DNA of 26,510 nt. Source: an uncultured Chloroflexota bacterium. Lineage in GTDB: Bacteria; Chloroflexota; Chloroflexia; Chloroflexales; Roseiflexaceae. The notes under the pieces are model-generated. The model saw only the letters and a list, made by a program, of their open reading frames with translations, was not told the DNA's origin and did no database searches. Every line of letters starts with the position of its first letter. Positions within the stretch are counted from its first letter, which is position 1. The DNA lies in the NCBI GenBank assembly GCA_937876225.1, contig CALFIC010000149.1, forward strand, positions 1 to 26,510, in the 5' to 3' direction. Position numbers and translations under genes: made by a program. Shown here one piece after another: positions 25,410 through 26,510 of this stretch.

Positions 25410-26104
25410 ACTCAAACGCGCCGTTACCTGCAGATTATGGTATTTGGCTCGCTAGTCTCAAATCCCGCATTCAGGGTGCACGAATGCGTGCACTTTTGTC
25501 TGCCAATGCCGAACAAATTCGCCTCTACCACGATATCGGCCACGAAATTCTCGCCCGACAACGCCAGCATGGGTGGGGCACCAAAGTCATTGCGCAACTC
25601 TCTGCTGACCTGCGCGCTGCATTCCCAGAAATGAAAGGTTTGTCAGCAACAAACCTCAAATACATGCGATTCTTTGCCGAACATTGCCCAAATCGACGGT
25701 TTGTGACCGAATCCCCCGTAGCGCCAATTGGTCAGCAGACTGCTGACCAATTAGACACCCAGCACGATACCGCAGCGACACTCACTGACCAATTACCCTG
25801 GTTCCACATCGTCATCTTGCTCACAAAGCTCAGCGATCCAGCACTACGCGAGTGGTATGCGCAGCAAGCAATCCAAAACAGCTGGTCTCGTGAGGTTCTC
25901 ACCGTGCAAATCACCAATCAACTTTATCTCACCTTCCGCACCATTTGTCAGACGCCGTCTGACCAATGCCCATCCACCGAAATCAGCCCGTCAGTGCAAC
26001 TGACCACCCTGCACGAAGCCCTCGCACAACGCTTCACGCTGGGCTGGTTGCACTATGTCGAGCTCCTCACCCTCGCAGATGATGGCATGGGAGGGGCGTT
26101 GTGA
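25406..26104 (+). CDS. DUF1016/YhcG N-terminal domain protein without the nuclease half
   Basis: 232 residues starting at the ATG that overlaps the hsdM stop by 4 bases; a longer reading back to 25088 lies within hsdM and is rejected. Residues about 10-165 match the N-terminal DUF1016 domain: LSANAEQIRLYHDIGHEIL, HGWGTKVIAQLSADLR, LSATNLKYMRFFAEH and REWYAQQAIQNSWSREVL. Full family members continue with a PD-(D/E)XK nuclease domain (IDLK, KPEYAGKMNFYL). That half is absent here; residues 175-232 are unlike it and end in ADDGMGGAL. Its function is unknown; the N-terminal domain may be a partner for HsdM or for another DUF1016 protein. A 27-bp perfect palindrome lies within its linker. It overlaps the next gene by 4 bases (GTGA). 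Confidence 0.8.
   Translation: MNSNAPLPADYGIWLASLKSRIQGARMRALLSANAEQIRLYHDIGHEILARQRQHGWGTKVIAQLSADLRAAFPEMKGLSATNLKYMRFFAEHCPNRRFVTESPVAPIGQQTADQLDTQHDTAATLTDQLPWFHIVILLTKLSDPALREWYAQQAIQNSWSREVLTVQITNQLYLTFRTICQTPSDQCPSTEISPSVQLTTLHEALAQRFTLGWLHYVELLTLADDGMGGAL
25726..25752. repeat. 27-bp palindrome inside the DUF1016 N-terminal gene
   Basis: AATTGGTCAGCAG (25726-25738), a central A, then the exact reverse complement (25740-25752). It codes IGQQTADQL-type residues in the linker before LPWFHIVILL. TGACCAAT recurs at about 25785-25795 and 25960-25970 in the same gene. Confidence 0.85.
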
Positions 26105-26510
26105 ATCAACAAATCGCCATCTACTGCGATCTTCTCGCCGACATCAAAACCCGTATCCGCACCGCCCAGCACCGTGCCGCCCGCTCGGCGAACGCCGAGA
26201 TGATTCACCTCTATTGGGACATCGGTCGCCTAATCGCCGCGAAACAGGAACACGAAGGCTGGGGAGCAGGCGTCATCCCTCGGCTCGCAGTGGATTTAAA
26301 AAAGGGGGACGTCAAGCCTGAGTATGCTGGCAAAATGAATTTCTGCTGCTCGGCGGTGGACGCCCAACTCCGCCACGCCGGCGATGCCCCCACCATCGGC
26401 CTAATCCTTTGCCAAACCAAAGACCGCATCCTGTCCGCCGGGGCTCTGCTCATCTGCATTGTATTGATAGTGTTCGTCTTCAATCAGGAGGCGGATCCGG
26501 GGCACACGCC
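26101..26510 (+). pseudogene. Second DUF1016/YhcG gene, internally deleted and cut by the window edge
   Basis: The frame starts at GTG 26101, which overlaps the previous stop (GTGA), and stays open to the right edge. Residues about 8-66 are DUF1016 N-terminal (ANAEMIHLYWDIGRLIAAKQ, GWGAGVIPRLAVDLK). Directly after, residues about 67-112 match the core of the C-terminal nuclease domain (KPEYAGKMNFCCSAVDAQLRH then APTIGLILCQTKDRI). In family members these regions lie over 100 residues apart, so the middle has been lost in frame. Both normal partners carry a DLK where they are joined, so short homology may have caused the deletion. After DRI the reading departs from the family and becomes hydrophobic. 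A short but still translated chimera cannot be excluded. Confidence 0.7.
26401..26510 (-). other. Possible 3' end of a - strand gene entering from the right edge
   Basis: The - strand frame open at the right edge ends at TAG (26403-26401) and reads RVPRIRLLIEDEHYQYNADE onward, a soluble, protein-like stretch. The opposite + strand frame is hydrophobic, as expected of an antisense reading. The last nine residues overlap the DUF1016 remnant, so the stop may have been acquired by fusion into it. No family is recognised and the fragment is short. Confidence 0.3.

Overview
The window looks like a piece of a chromosome from a filamentous or gliding Chloroflexota bacterium. This is inference, from two very large RCC1-repeat proteins with Thr-rich 'TNTPT' linkers, from intergenic palindromes with a GGGGCGAATA core, and from mid-GC housekeeping genes with AT-rich gaps. 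No rRNA or tRNA is present to confirm it.

Layout. (1) 1-9748 holds two giant convergent genes. The + strand gene runs in from the left edge and encodes RCC1-type beta-propellers, Thr-rich linkers and two LamG-like domains. The - strand gene (5453-9748) encodes a signal peptide, a seven-unit RCC1 propeller, a Thr-rich linker, a jelly-roll/Ig-like middle, another Thr-rich linker and a second seven-unit propeller. Both are probably secreted or surface proteins. (2) 9749-10126 is an AT-rich gap. (3) 10127-19669 is a housekeeping block on the - strand. In transcription order it encodes a TIM-barrel sugar isomerase, FolC, EF-P, a GH3 beta-glucosidase, a bifunctional NAD(P)HX repair enzyme, an FmdB-type zinc ribbon protein and UvrC. 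A cluster of tandem and palindromic repeats separates the glucosidase from efp and overlaps the efp stop codon. (4) 19774-22630 on the + strand holds a possible 61-residue Cys-rich protein, a serine beta-lactamase-like hydrolase and an alpha/beta-hydrolase esterase. (5) 22631-22991 holds an 8-bp tandem repeat and MITE-like inverted repeats. (6) 22992-26510 holds a type I methyltransferase (HsdM) followed, with 4-bp overlaps, by two DUF1016/YhcG-type genes. The first lacks the nuclease half. The second appears to be an in-frame deletion fusing the start of the N-terminal domain to the core of the nuclease domain. HsdS and HsdR are not in the window.

How the parts relate. UvrC (nucleotide excision repair) and FmdB form one tight unit, and the glucosidase and NAD(P)HX repair enzyme another. 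FolC and EF-P are serial genes, with an extended -10 promoter between them. Perfect or near-perfect extended -10 elements (TGGTATA core) occur upstream of three - strand genes. The points most worth a second look are the eroded twin DUF1016 genes beside hsdM, the EF-P whose tip lysine is replaced by asparagine, the propeller and linker architecture of the two giant proteins, and the palindromic repeat that contains the efp stop codon.
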